Assembly: GCF_024362325.1 (NCBI RefSeq)
Contig: NZ_CP101497.1
Coordinates: forward strand, 310,001 to 374,000
DNA from: Microcella humidisoli
GTDB taxonomy: Bacteria; Actinomycetota; Actinomycetes; Actinomycetales; Microbacteriaceae
DNA: 64,000 bases
Direction: 5' to 3'
Of the stretch, positions 1 to 7,825 are shown one piece after another. Position 1 is the stretch's first letter. Every line of letters starts with the position of its first letter. The position numbers and the translations under genes were made by a program. Under the pieces are notes generated by a model. The model had not been told where the DNA came from. It was given only the letters and a program-made list of their open reading frames with translations, and made no database searches.

Positions 1-269
1 GCGAGCGCGAGAAGGGCATCCAGCCCCTCAGCACTCTTGAGATCGAGCACGATGGATCGCTTGTTGCGGTTGTAGGCGGCGAACTGCGGGCTGTAGCCCG
101 ACTTGCCCTCCCACCGGCGCATCGGGTCGCCCTCGGGCGCCTCGACCTTGATGACATCGGCGCCCATGTCGCCCAGCAGCTTCGCCGCGTAGGGTCCGGC
201 GATGTACTGGCCGAGCTCGATGACACGGATGCCGGCGAGCGGGCCAGCCGGCGTGGGATCAGGAGACAT
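1..269 (-). CDS. CaiB/BaiF class III CoA-transferase, N-terminal part
   Basis: This family moves CoA between carboxylic acids in the cytosol. Only the first 89 or so residues are present; the gene runs off the left edge. The N-terminus reads PLAGIRVIELGQYIAGPYAA and is followed by the LLGDMGADVIKVE segment, both hallmarks of the family, then GDPMRRW and NRNKRSIVLDL. The catalytic Asp lies beyond the window. The ATG overlaps the end of the upstream dehydrogenase gene by 11 bases, so it is the last visible gene of the minus-strand unit and probably activates or exchanges a carboxylate product of the catabolic island. The acid substrate cannot be told. Confidence 0.85.
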   Translation of the reverse strand, partial: MSPDPTPAGPLAGIRVIELGQYIAGPYAAKLLGDMGADVIKVEAPEGDPMRRWEGKSGYSPQFAAYNRNKRSIVLDLKSAEGLDALLAL

Positions 270-1272
270 CGATGACGACCTTTCCGAGTCGGTCAGGGTG
301 CGAGAAGCGCTCGTAGGCGCTGGTGATCGTGGCGAGCGGGTAGCGGCTGTCGATACGAGGCACGACGGCACCCGACGCGGTGAGCGCAATGGCATCACGG
401 ATATCGGCGTAGTCGGCGCTTGCCGAGCCGACGAGACGGTGCCGACCGAGGTAGAAGCGGCGGAGGTCTACCCGCAGATCGGTGGAGACACTCGCCGAGC
501 ACACGGAGAGCGTTGCGCCCCAGCCGAGCACACCGAGCAGAGCGCTCGCGACATCGGCGCTCCCGGTCGTGTCGAGTGCGAGGTCGACTCCGTCGGGTGC
601 GAGCTCGCGCACGCGGGCGACGATCTCCGAAGAATCCGCCACGATCGATTCGACTCCGTCGAGTGCGGGGGCGGGTCGACGGGAGACGGCCACGACTCGC
701 GCTCCGCGGTGTCGCGCGTACTGCGCCGCGACGTCACCGAGGACCCCTGTCGCGCCGGAGATGACGACCGTCTGCCCCGTGTGCACATCGCCGGCCGCGC
801 GAAGCGCCTGCAGCACGATGGGGAGGCTGTGAAGCATGCCGACGGCGAGCGCCGCATCGAGCTCACCGCGCGGGATGGCGCTGGCGGCAGGCACGGCGAC
901 GTACTCGGCTGCTCCGCCGTCGCGATGCACGCCGATCACGGTCTGCTGAGGGCAGCGCGCCTCAGACCCGCGACTGCAGAAGTCGCATGAACCGCACGGG
1001 ATGTTCGGCTTGACAACGACAGGCTCACCGATTCGGGCGGCGTTGACGCCGTGACCGACGGCGTGGATCACGCCGACCGGATCGATGCCAGGAATGCGGG
1101 GCAAAGCGGCGGACGCCCCGGGACCGATGCCAGCGATGACATTGAGGTCCAGTTGATTGACGCCCAGCGCCTCGACTTCGACCAGTACCTCGCCGGCGCG
1201 GAGCACCGGAAGCGGTACGGGCGACACTGCTAGTCGCTCGAGACCGTGCGCGGTCAGCAGTGCGGCGAGCAT
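259..1272 (-). CDS. Medium-chain dehydrogenase/reductase (zinc-type ADH superfamily)
   Basis: 337 residues, a normal MDR length: an N-terminal GroES-like domain, then a Rossmann domain with a VVISGATGVLGDVAAQYA nucleotide-binding loop. The structural zinc lobe is intact (CGSCDFC followed by a fourth Cys in SEARC). The usual catalytic zinc ligands look absent: the Cys of the GVCGTD motif is replaced in GVNQLD, and the His of the GHE motif in PGIDPVG. It may therefore be a zinc-independent quinone or enone reductase that keeps the structural zinc. I chose the ATG at 1272 because GGAGG precedes it by 3 bases. A longer frame reaching 1476 would run through the operator at 1319-1333 and is rejected. 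The substrate is unknown. Confidence 0.8.
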   Translation of the reverse strand: MLAALLTAHGLERLAVSPVPLPVLRAGEVLVEVEALGVNQLDLNVIAGIGPGASAALPRIPGIDPVGVIHAVGHGVNAARIGEPVVVKPNIPCGSCDFCSRGSEARCPQQTVIGVHRDGGAAEYVAVPAASAIPRGELDAALAVGMLHSLPIVLQALRAAGDVHTGQTVVISGATGVLGDVAAQYARHRGARVVAVSRRPAPALDGVESIVADSSEIVARVRELAPDGVDLALDTTGSADVASALLGVLGWGATLSVCSASVSTDLRVDLRRFYLGRHRLVGSASADYADIRDAIALTASGAVVPRIDSRYPLATITSAYERFSHPDRLGKVVIDVS

Positions 1273-1318
1273 GAGCCTCCGATGGCGAGGGGGCGAGCGT
1301 GAGCCGCATCGCCCTTTC

Positions 1319-1352
1319 TGGATACAGTATCCATTACTCGGTTCCCTGTCCA
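1319..1352 (-). promoter_or_regulatory. Promoter with GntR-type operator ahead of the MDR dehydrogenase gene
   Basis: A perfect 15-base palindrome, TGGATACAGTATCCA, lies at 1319-1333. Read on the minus strand it contains the -10 box TACTGT (1329-1324). A -35 box TGGACA (1352-1347) lies exactly 17 bases upstream. A protein bound here would cover the -10 box, which suits repression. It sits directly after the stop codon of the amidohydrolase gene (1334), so the dehydrogenase and CoA-transferase genes have their own promoter as well as possible read-through. The same palindrome recurs at five other promoters of the island; the GntR regulator at 13549-14274 is the obvious candidate ligand. Confidence 0.75.
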
Positions 1353-2671
1353 GCCACCGCGACGTCCCCCTCGCCCGTTCCTCCGACCGCCCAGCCTGCG
1401 CGGGCGAGTAGTGCGCGCAGCGCAGCGTGCGACCGTGCTCGCGCGGCGTCGAGCCCGGTGAGGTCGACTCCCCCACGTTTCACCCAACGGCCATCCACGA
1501 GGACATGATGCACGTCTTCGACACCGCAGGCCATGACGAGCGAGAGCACGGGGTCGAGAGCGACGGCGAATCCGAGTCGTCGAGCATCCACCACCACGAT
1601 GTCAGCCCGAAGCCCCGGCCGCACCCGTCCGACCACGTGGTCCCACCCCAGGTCGCGGGCGCCCTCGCGCGTCGCGAGCGACAGCGCCGTGCGAGGGGTC
1701 ACAGGGGCGCCACCACGAGCGTTGCCGAGGCGGACCACCGTGCGCATCTGCTCGAACATGTCGGCGCGAGCGGGCAGCGCGAGCGAGTCGGTCGACAGGC
1801 TCAGCTGCACTCCGGCATCGAGGGCAGCGACGATCGGAGGTGCCCCCATCGATCCGAGCTCGGTCGCAGGACTCAGCGAGATGGAGACACCTCGATGAGC
1901 GAGCAATCTCAGCTCCTCCTCGTCGGCATCGACCGCGTGAACGACCTGAAGCGCCGGCACGAGAAGACCCGCAGAATCCATCGCGCGAAGATCGGCATAG
2001 CGGTCGACGTCGGATCGACGACCGCCCATGTGCATGGTCATCGGCAGCCCGAGGCGTGCTGCCGCCTCCCACTCGGCGGCGAGCACCGCCGGCTCAGAAC
2101 GGGTGGGCCCACGCACGGCGAGCCCGAGATCGCTCAATGGCCCGACTCCGGCGCTCGCCCATCGCTCGAGGTCGTCGAGATCGGCCGTCCTGGTCGCGTC
2201 CCAGGCGTCGGGATTGCCATAGGCGAGCCGCGTGCGAAGACCGCTCACTCGATGCGCGGCCGCCGTCGCCTCGGCATAGTCAGGGGAACGCAGGTTGTGG
2301 TGCCAGTCCACGACAGACGTGATGCCGCTTGCTGCCGACTCCCACAATGCCGCGAGCGTCGCCGCCGCAGTGTCATCGGCAGTGACGAGCGCTGCCAGCC
2401 GGCGCTTCACCGGAAAGTAGGCACGCTCGCCGACCCCCGTGGTGAGACCCCGGAAGAACGAGTTCCAGAGGTGCTGATGCGTGTCGATGAATCCTGGCAT
2501 CACGAGCATGCCGCGGCAGTCGACCTCGTCGGCACCCTCGGGCGCTTGCAGGTCGACGCCGACCTCCGCGATGCCGCCGTCAATGAGCAGCACGTCGGCG
2601 TCGGGTATCTCGCCGAGCTCGTCGTCGAGGGTCAGCACGTACCCGCCCCGCAGGAGCGTCACCTCAGTCAT
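1334..2671 (-). CDS. Amidohydrolase of the cytosine deaminase / TrzN / SsnA group
   Basis: 445 residues in the metal-dependent amidohydrolase superfamily, which deaminates or dechlorinates N-heterocycles in the cytosol. Visible metal ligands are HQH in PGFIDTHQHLWN near residue 65, a His in MTMHMGG near 215, a His in LQVVHAVD near 245 and an Asp in LSLSTDSLA near 295. The C-terminal beta-sandwich closes with GLRADIVVVDARR. The ATG at 2671 overlaps the stop of the OsmC-like gene by 4 bases, so the two are probably translationally coupled. Its company with transport and oxidoreductase genes suggests it acts on the compound imported by this locus. Whether it deaminates, dehalogenates or does something else cannot be read from the sequence. 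Confidence 0.82.
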   Translation of the reverse strand: MTEVTLLRGGYVLTLDDELGEIPDADVLLIDGGIAEVGVDLQAPEGADEVDCRGMLVMPGFIDTHQHLWNSFFRGLTTGVGERAYFPVKRRLAALVTADDTAAATLAALWESAASGITSVVDWHHNLRSPDYAEATAAAHRVSGLRTRLAYGNPDAWDATRTADLDDLERWASAGVGPLSDLGLAVRGPTRSEPAVLAAEWEAAARLGLPMTMHMGGRRSDVDRYADLRAMDSAGLLVPALQVVHAVDADEEELRLLAHRGVSISLSPATELGSMGAPPIVAALDAGVQLSLSTDSLALPARADMFEQMRTVVRLGNARGGAPVTPRTALSLATREGARDLGWDHVVGRVRPGLRADIVVVDARRLGFAVALDPVLSLVMACGVEDVHHVLVDGRWVKRGGVDLTGLDAARARSHAALRALLARAGWAVGGTGEGDVAVAGQGTE

Positions 2672-3252
2672 CGCGACAGCTCGCGCTCGTCGTCACTGCG
2701 CATACTGTCCTCGCGTTCATCCAGCAGGATGCTGTCCCCTTGCCGCACGAGCAGCCTCAGTGGCACCGCCGCGGCGAGCAGCGAGGCCACGGGGCACCGA
2801 GCCACTCCTGCGCGGACGGCCTCGATCAGCGCGCCGTCGTCGACGGCGTCGGACGCGCACGCGATGTCCAGCACGAACCACGGCGGGTGCGGCGCCGCGG
2901 CACCGATGCCGAGCTCGCCCGCCATGTCGATCATGGTGCGAGCATCCACGGTGTCGGTGCGTGCGTCGACCGACCGCTCGGCGAACTCTTTCGCGATCCA
3001 GCCCTGCGAGCAGAACGCGAGGGCGGCGAGCAGATAGCGCAGGGGGCTCGGCGCAGAGCCGGAACCTCCGCGCTCGATCGCTTCATCGCTCTCGAATCGG
3101 TGCGACCGCCCGTACTGCTCGAACTCGGCTGCACCATGCACGCCCTCCACGATCGTCGCGCGCAACCACGGACGCATGATGCCCGCCTCCGGGTCGGCAG
3201 CGATGCGCGATCGGAGCTCATCCATCCCCCGATCAGCAGTGTTCGGCTGCAT
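2668..3252 (-). CDS. OsmC/Ohr-family protein
   Basis: 194 residues. The OsmC fold is recognised by SAPSPLRYLLAALAFCSQG, with the first redox Cys near residue 80, and by a second Cys in GVARCPVASLL, matching the family's resolving or peroxidatic pair. Family members reduce organic hydroperoxides or handle thiol adducts. The ATG at 3252 has GGAGG five bases upstream; the open frame reaching further back crosses the divergent promoter and is rejected. It is the first gene of the minus-strand unit OsmC-amidohydrolase, downstream of the operator at 3342-3358. In this setting it may detoxify a peroxide or reactive intermediate, but that is inference. Confidence 0.75.
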   Translation of the reverse strand: MQPNTADRGMDELRSRIAADPEAGIMRPWLRATIVEGVHGAAEFEQYGRSHRFESDEAIERGGSGSAPSPLRYLLAALAFCSQGWIAKEFAERSVDARTDTVDARTMIDMAGELGIGAAAPHPPWFVLDIACASDAVDDGALIEAVRAGVARCPVASLLAAAVPLRLLVRQGDSILLDEREDSMRSDDERELSR

Positions 3253-3341
3253 CGACGCCTCCTGTCTACGGCGCGGCTGGCCCGAGGCTGGCACGCGGCA
3301 TATCACGATTTGGTGACCGTACGTAGACAGGAAACCACATT

Positions 3342-3358
3342 CTGGATACCGTATCCAG
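3342..3358. promoter_or_regulatory. GntR-type operator between the divergent OsmC-like and binding-protein genes
   Basis: A perfect 17-base palindrome, CTGGATACCGTATCCAG, lies in the 172-base gap between the divergent starts at 3252 and 3425. It is the best copy of the motif found across the island. On the plus strand TACCGT (3348-3353) can be a -10 box, with TAGACA (3324-3329) 18 bases upstream as the -35. On the minus strand the same core gives TACGGT. One bound dimer could therefore block both promoters. Confidence 0.75.
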
Positions 3359-3424
3359 CATTCGGGCAACGACGCTCCCCCACCCCGGTCACGCGTCATG
3401 CCCCTGTACAGGAATGGGAGACAC

Positions 3425-4516
3425 ATGAGCACACTGTCCCGCAAGTGGGGAGTCGCCGTCGTCGCCGGCGTCTCCGCCGCAGCGCTGTTGGCCGGCTGCA
3501 CCGCCCCGGCCGACCCCGGAACCGAAGAACCGGCCGGTGGGGTCACCTTCCCCGAAGGCGAGATCGGTCCCGCCGAAGACGCCGACATCACCGTCGCCAT
3601 CCCTTTCCCCGACATCACGATGTACTCGATGTACGAGGTCGCCACGGCGAAGGGCTGGTACGAGGAGGAGGGTCTCACCGTCGAGGTGATCACCGCCGAC
3701 AACGTCGCCGCTGCCGTGTCGAGCGGAAGTGCCGACATCGGCGTCGACAGCGCCGGCACCGTGATCGAGGCGATTCGCGGTGGCGTCGAGGCCGAGCTGC
3801 TCAGTGGTCACTACTGCCGCCAGAACTTCGACTTCGCCGTGCAGCCCGACATCACCTCGGTCGAGCAACTCGATGGCACCGCCGTCGTGCTCGCTGGTCA
3901 GGCTGGTGACCCCGCCGAGTTCCAGCGTGCACTCGCACTCAAGGAAGCCGGTTGGGACCTCTCGACGGTCAACGTCGAGATCGTCTATCCCGGCCCCGAC
4001 TCGGCCACCTGGCGCGAGTTCTTCGTCAACGACCGGGTCAGCCTGATCCCGTTCTACGGCGACGACCGTCCGGCGCTCGAGGAGTACGGGGCGAACATCG
4101 TGGTGGAGTCGCTGCAGAACTGGGCGAACGACTTCCACATGGCCGGCTCGGCATGGCTGCAGGAGAACCCCAACAGCGCCGTGCGCTTCTTGCGCGCGAC
4201 GATGAAGGCTGTCGACTTCATGGTGGCCCCCAGCGCCGGCGAGGTCCCGACGAACAAGGACGAGGTGCTCGACATCTTCGAGGCCGCTGACTTCGACGTC
4301 GCCGACCTGCGCGTGCAGGACAACCCGTGGGTTCTCGACGGCCACCTGGCCTGCCCGAACCTCTACGTGGACGAGGAGGCCTGGCAGATCACGATCGACA
4401 CCCAGAGCCTGCAGCCGCTCGACTTCGATGAGAACGTCGACCTCGGCTACCTGCTGAAGGCTCAGGAGCTGCTGGGCATCGACAACGAAGGACCCAGCGA
4501 GATCGCCTACCCGTAG
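3425..4516 (+). CDS. NMT1/THI5-type ABC transporter substrate-binding lipoprotein
   Basis: 363 residues. A lipoprotein signal ends in the lipobox LLAGC, followed by a Pro/Glu-rich linker, so the protein is anchored outside the membrane. The mature part has the SsuA/TauA/ThiY-like pattern: DITVAIPFPDITMYSMYEVA, KGWYEEEGLTVEVI, then GSADIGVDSAGTVIEAI and LSGHYCRQNFDFAV. Such proteins bind sulfonates, nitrate, pyrimidine precursors or small aromatic compounds. The ATG at 3425 is preceded by GGGAG and gives a complete signal peptide; the upstream in-frame start at 3398 would add unneeded residues. The matching permeases and ATPase are at 5224-7723 on the other strand. The ligand is unknown. Confidence 0.85.
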   Translation: MSTLSRKWGVAVVAGVSAAALLAGCTAPADPGTEEPAGGVTFPEGEIGPAEDADITVAIPFPDITMYSMYEVATAKGWYEEEGLTVEVITADNVAAAVSSGSADIGVDSAGTVIEAIRGGVEAELLSGHYCRQNFDFAVQPDITSVEQLDGTAVVLAGQAGDPAEFQRALALKEAGWDLSTVNVEIVYPGPDSATWREFFVNDRVSLIPFYGDDRPALEEYGANIVVESLQNWANDFHMAGSAWLQENPNSAVRFLRATMKAVDFMVAPSAGEVPTNKDEVLDIFEAADFDVADLRVQDNPWVLDGHLACPNLYVDEEAWQITIDTQSLQPLDFDENVDLGYLLKAQELLGIDNEGPSEIAYP

Positions 4517-4566
4517 AGCTGTAGCAAGCACCTGAGAGATTCACCCGCTGGGTCCCTCCGCATCAT

Positions 4567-4603
4567 AAGGGGGCCGGACGTCGAGACGACGTCCGGCCCC
4601 CTT
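4567..4603. terminator. Strong terminator hairpin after the binding-protein gene
   Basis: A perfect 17-base-pair stem (4567-4583 with 4587-4603) closes a 3-base loop (AGA) and is followed by CTTCTT. Its AA/TT ends make it usable in both directions. It lies 50 bases after the stop codon at 4516, inside a 308-base gap (4517-4824) that otherwise holds only the second hairpin at 4776-4811. Confidence 0.85.
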
Positions 4604-4775
4604 CTTCGTGTCTGAGAGTGTCGTCGTTCGACCTCCGCTCTCCCCCTCGCCCACGGCCAAAGCCAGCCCTGCTGCACCTGGGTCTCCCACGCTTCGCGGC
4701 GCAGCGCCGAGGCAGGTCCCAAGGCTCCCCTGCACGAACCAGACGCAGCGTCCGGCACGTCAGCAGGCATGACAC

Positions 4776-4811
4776 AGGCGGGCACCCCTGTGTGATAAGA
4801 GGTGCCCGCCT
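4776..4811 (-). terminator. Terminator hairpin ending the minus-strand catabolic operon
   Basis: An 11-base-pair perfect stem, AGGCGGGCACC (4776-4786) with its complement at 4801-4811, encloses a 14-base loop. It begins 13 bases after the stop of the RidA-family gene in the direction of transcription. There is no clear U-run, so it may act with the stronger hairpin at 4567-4603 further on. Confidence 0.65.
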
Positions 4812-4824
4812 CTGGCGGTGTCAA

Positions 4825-5220
4825 TCAGGCGAGCGCGGCAACCGCCTCGACTTCGATGAGGTACTCGGGATTCGCGAAGCCGGCGACCTGCACGAGTGTG
4901 CTGGCCGGGAAGGGCTCCGAGAAGTACTGCGAGCGCACGGCACGCAGTTCGGCGCGGTGGTCCAGGTAGCTCTCGCCGACGTAGACCGTCACCTTGATGA
5001 TGTCGGCCAGAGTGCCACCCGCAGCGGCCATGACGGCTCCGAGGTTCTGCCAGAGCTGTTCCGACTGCGCGACGATGCCGTCGGGCATCGTGCCGTCGGG
5101 GCGATAGCCCATGATGCCGCTGAGGTACACCAGCGATCCGGGGTCAACGATCTTGACCGCTTGGCTGAAGTCCCACGTGGGCGCGTAGATCCCCTCGGGC
5201 ACCACCGTCTCACGGTGCAT
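4825..5220 (-). CDS. RidA/YjgF/YER057c/UK114-family protein
   Basis: 131 residues, the usual length of these trimeric enamine/imine deaminases and their specialised relatives such as RutC. Family features include LVYLSGIMGYRPDGTM, a LGAVMAAAGGTLADIIKVTVYV core and the C-terminal LIEVEAVAALA. The Arg that binds the substrate carboxylate in true RidA (RIEIEA) is a Leu here (LIEVEA), which argues against the housekeeping 2-aminoacrylate role and for a pathway-specific one. It is the last gene of the operon, starting 3 bases after the permease stop. Processing of an acyclic imine or peracid-type product, as for RutC, is inference. Confidence 0.85.
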   Translation of the reverse strand: MHRETVVPEGIYAPTWDFSQAVKIVDPGSLVYLSGIMGYRPDGTMPDGIVAQSEQLWQNLGAVMAAAGGTLADIIKVTVYVGESYLDHRAELRAVRSQYFSEPFPASTLVQVAGFANPEYLIEVEAVAALA

Positions 5221-5223
5221 GAA

Positions 5224-6060
5224 TCAGCCCGCCTTCACGGTCGCGCGATCGTCATGCCACGGCGCGAAGCGCTTGCGCAGCAGCCCGATGACCGTGAGCG
5301 TGAGATTGGCGATGATGACCATCACGATGACCATGGCGATCGCGTCGTCCATCTGGAAGTCGAAGGCAGCCCGCTCGAGCAGGTGGCCCAGGCCGCCCGC
5401 ACCCCCGAGAAACTCACCGAGCACTTGTCCGGTGAAGCCCAAGGCGGCTCCGCGCTGGATGCCGACCAAACTGAACGGCAACGTGCCCGGAATGAGCACC
5501 TTGACCCCCAACGCGATGCCATTGGCGCCGAATACGCGCCCCGCGTTGACGAGCGACCGGTTGACGGTCAGCGCGCCTTCCATGGTGTTGAGCATGATCG
5601 GGAAGACGGCGAGCAGCAGCACGAGAGCGATCTGCGACGCCGCACCCAAACCCAGGATGAGGATGATCAGCGGGGCAAGGGCGACCTTCGGTGTGGAGTA
5701 CAGCAGCCACAGGAAGGGCGCGACGGTGAAGCGCAGCACAGGGAACCACCCGACTGCGAGTCCGACCACCACGCCGATCACGACAGCGAGCACAACGCCG
5801 ATCGCCAGGTTGCCGAGGCTGTAGCCGAAGGCCGACCAGAAGTCGGGCCGCACGATGAGTTCGAGGAACGAGGCGGCAACGGCGGTGGGTGGCGGGAGGA
5901 AGACTGCCGGGACGAGCTGGAGCCAGCTCACCGCCGCCTCCCAGAGCAGCAGGATCGCGAGCACGACGCCCGCAAGGAGCAACCGCCAGCGGCCCTCCCC
6001 GGAGCCTCGCCTCGCGGATCGACTGGGGCGAACGATCTTGAGCGGCATCGTGGCGGTCAC
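5224..6060 (-). CDS. ABC transporter permease, SsuC/TauC type (second)
   Basis: 278 residues with about six membrane segments and a typical BPD_transp_1 domain. The EAA-like coupling loop reads MEGALTVNRSLVNAGRVFGANG. The start is the GTG at 6060, which shares a GTGA overlap with the stop of the preceding permease gene; an in-frame ATG 12 bases later is possible. With the neighbouring permease and ATPase it forms a heterodimeric importer fed by a binding protein, most likely the lipoprotein at 3425-4516. Two non-identical permeases are less usual than the single SsuC of sulfonate systems and resemble some pyrimidine or riboflavin importers. Confidence 0.88.
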   Translation of the reverse strand: MTATMPLKIVRPSRSARRGSGEGRWRLLLAGVVLAILLLWEAAVSWLQLVPAVFLPPPTAVAASFLELIVRPDFWSAFGYSLGNLAIGVVLAVVIGVVVGLAVGWFPVLRFTVAPFLWLLYSTPKVALAPLIILILGLGAASQIALVLLLAVFPIMLNTMEGALTVNRSLVNAGRVFGANGIALGVKVLIPGTLPFSLVGIQRGAALGFTGQVLGEFLGGAGGLGHLLERAAFDFQMDDAIAMVIVMVIIANLTLTVIGLLRKRFAPWHDDRATVKAG

Positions 6061-6899
6061 GAGGCGGCCCCCTTCCGACGGTTCCAGGGCGCGAGCCAGC
6101 GCTCGACGAGACCGACGAGCTGCGTCATCGAGACGCTCCAGAGAACGATGAGCATGATCGCCGCGAACGACTGATCCGTGTTGTAGGTATTGGCCGAGCG
6201 GATGATGACGGCGCCCATGCCGACTGAACTTCCGGTCAGCTCTGCGACCACCATGCCGATCGTCGCCAGCACAGCACCCTGGCGCAGACCGGCGAACAAG
6301 TACGGCACCGCGGCTGGCAGCAGGATCTTGCGGTAGACGTCCATTCGCGAACCGCCGTAGACACGAGCAGCACGGATGAGCGACGGGCTTGTCGTCCGAA
6401 TGCCCGCGGCGAGATTCAGCATGATCGGGAAGATCGCGCTAATGACGATGAGAAAGATCACCGGCCCCGTGCCGAAGCCGAACCACGCCTTCGTGAGTGG
6501 CTGGTAGGCGACGGCCGGCGCGGCATACAGGGTCCAGGCGATCGGGCCGAAGACGCGATCGACCGGTACCGAACTGCCCATGAGCAAACCGAGCGGCACA
6601 CCGATCGCGACGGCGATTGCGAACCCGGTGAGCCACGACTGCACCGACACGGCAGCGTTTTGCGCCAAGGTTCCCTGTTGCACGAGTTCGGCGAATCCCT
6701 GTGCCACGTCGAGCGGCGGCGGGAAGAAGACGGCGTTGACGAGGCCAAGCGTGCCCACGAGGAACTGCCACAGCAGGAGGAGCAGGACAACTTCGACAGC
6801 GATGAGGAGCGCTCGACCCCGAGGGCTCAGTCCTGCGATGAAGCCGGCGACTCCCCGTTGCGCACGCAGCCCCGTGGGGGCGGCGAAGAGGGAGCTCAC
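6057..6899 (-). CDS. ABC transporter permease, SsuC/TauC type (first)
   Basis: 280 residues, with a long N-terminal membrane segment (LLIAVEVVLLLLLWQFLVG) and then the BPD_transp_1 core with coupling loop LAAGIRTTSPSLIRAARVYG. I chose the GTG at 6899 because it forms a GTGA overlap with the ATPase stop (6896-6898), as at the next junction. The longer open frame to 6953 would overlap the ATPase C-terminus for no reason. It pairs with the permease at 5224-6060 in the cytoplasmic membrane. The coupled overlaps suggest fixed subunit ratios. Confidence 0.86.
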   Translation of the reverse strand: MSSLFAAPTGLRAQRGVAGFIAGLSPRGRALLIAVEVVLLLLLWQFLVGTLGLVNAVFFPPPLDVAQGFAELVQQGTLAQNAAVSVQSWLTGFAIAVAIGVPLGLLMGSSVPVDRVFGPIAWTLYAAPAVAYQPLTKAWFGFGTGPVIFLIVISAIFPIMLNLAAGIRTTSPSLIRAARVYGGSRMDVYRKILLPAAVPYLFAGLRQGAVLATIGMVVAELTGSSVGMGAVIIRSANTYNTDQSFAAIMLIVLWSVSMTQLVGLVERWLAPWNRRKGAAS

Positions 6900-7723
6900 G
6901 ATCCCTGTCCTCCCCGTGATGCTGCAGTGGCCTCGTTCTGGAGCACGTCCCACAAGTGGTCGCGCAGCTCCAGGTACCTCGGGTCAGACTGCGCCCCACG
7001 CTCTGACCGCGGCCGAGGGAGATCAACGGTGATCTCCTCGAGAACCGCGCCGGGGTGGCTCTTGAACACAACGATGCGGTCACCCAAGAGGATGGCCTCT
7101 TCGATCGAGTGCGTGATGAAGATGACGGTCTTGCCGGTAGCGGTGATGAGTTTCTCGATCTCATCGCGCATGACCTCTCGGGTGAGAGCGTCGACGGCAC
7201 CGAGGGGCTCGTCCATGAGCAGGATGCGAGGCTCAGCGACGATGGCCCGCGCGAGTCCGACCCGCTGCTGCATGCCGCCGGACAGCTCCCGCGGGTACGA
7301 CTGCTCGAAGCCTGCGAGACCCACGAGTTCGATCGCGTTCTGCACGCGCTCGCGCCAGTCGCCCGAGTTCAGTGTCGACTGCATTTCGAGCCCGAAACGC
7401 ACGTTGTCGAAGACCGAGCGCCATGGCAGCAGCGCGTAGTCCTGGAAGACGACGGCGCGGTCAGGGCCCGGCCCGGTCACGATGCGTCCGTCGACGGTGA
7501 CGGTGCCCTCCGTGGGCTGCACGAGGCCGGCGATGACGTTCATGACGGTCGTCTTGCCGCAACCGCTCGGGCCCAGGACGGTGACGAACTCGCCCTCGGC
7601 GATGTCGAGGTTGACACCTTCGACGGCCATCAGGCTCGTCCCGGTGCGGGCGATGTCGTATCGCACCGTCACGCCGCGCACCTCGATCAGCGGCGCAGCA
7701 ACGTTCTCTGCGGAGTCTGGCAT
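6896..7723 (-). CDS. ABC transporter ATP-binding protein, SsuB/TauB type
   Basis: 275 residues. Walker A is GPSGCGKTT near residue 52, the Q-loop sits in VVFQDYALLPWRSV, the signature is LSGGMQQRVGLARA, Walker B is ILLMDEP, and the switch His is in VIFITHSIEEA. The DYALLPWRSV stretch is typical of nitrate/sulfonate/taurine-type importers. The ATG at 7723 follows the hairpin-bearing gap of 102 bases after the monooxygenase gene, while the downstream permease is translationally coupled. It energises import of the pathway substrate. Confidence 0.9.
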   Translation of the reverse strand: MPDSAENVAAPLIEVRGVTVRYDIARTGTSLMAVEGVNLDIAEGEFVTVLGPSGCGKTTVMNVIAGLVQPTEGTVTVDGRIVTGPGPDRAVVFQDYALLPWRSVFDNVRFGLEMQSTLNSGDWRERVQNAIELVGLAGFEQSYPRELSGGMQQRVGLARAIVAEPRILLMDEPLGAVDALTREVMRDEIEKLITATGKTVIFITHSIEEAILLGDRIVVFKSHPGAVLEEITVDLPRPRSERGAQSDPRYLELRDHLWDVLQNEATAASRGGQGS

Positions 7724-7784
7724 GGGATCACGTCTCTCTGTGGTCGGTACCGGAGCTCGACTCCGGCGTCAGGTGGAAGGAGGT

Positions 7785-7820
7785 CGTCGGGGGCGACCAG
7801 ATTCTCGATCGCCCCCGACG
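7785..7820 (-). terminator. Intercistronic hairpin between monooxygenase and transporter genes
   Basis: A perfect 12-base-pair stem, CGTCGGGGGCGA (7785-7796) with its complement at 7809-7820, has a 12-base loop. It begins 5 bases after the end of the luciferase-like gene in the direction of transcription and is followed on the RNA by a pyrimidine-rich CCTCCTTCCACC tract rather than a clean U-run. It could be a partial terminator or a stability element setting transporter expression lower than enzyme expression. Confidence 0.6.
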
Positions 7821-7825
7821 GCGCG

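Noticed and set aside
1427-3037. A plus-strand open frame of more than 500 codons across the amidohydrolase region.
   Set aside because: It is antisense to a clear amidohydrolase gene, composed of Arg/His/Gly-rich sequence without recognisable motifs; a product of high GC at third positions.
4528-4544. On the minus strand GTGAATCTCTCAGGTGC resembles the 3' edge of glycine riboswitch aptamers.
   Set aside because: No remaining aptamer core can be found next to it, and no gene follows on that strand for more than 1 kb. Chance or a degraded remnant is more likely.
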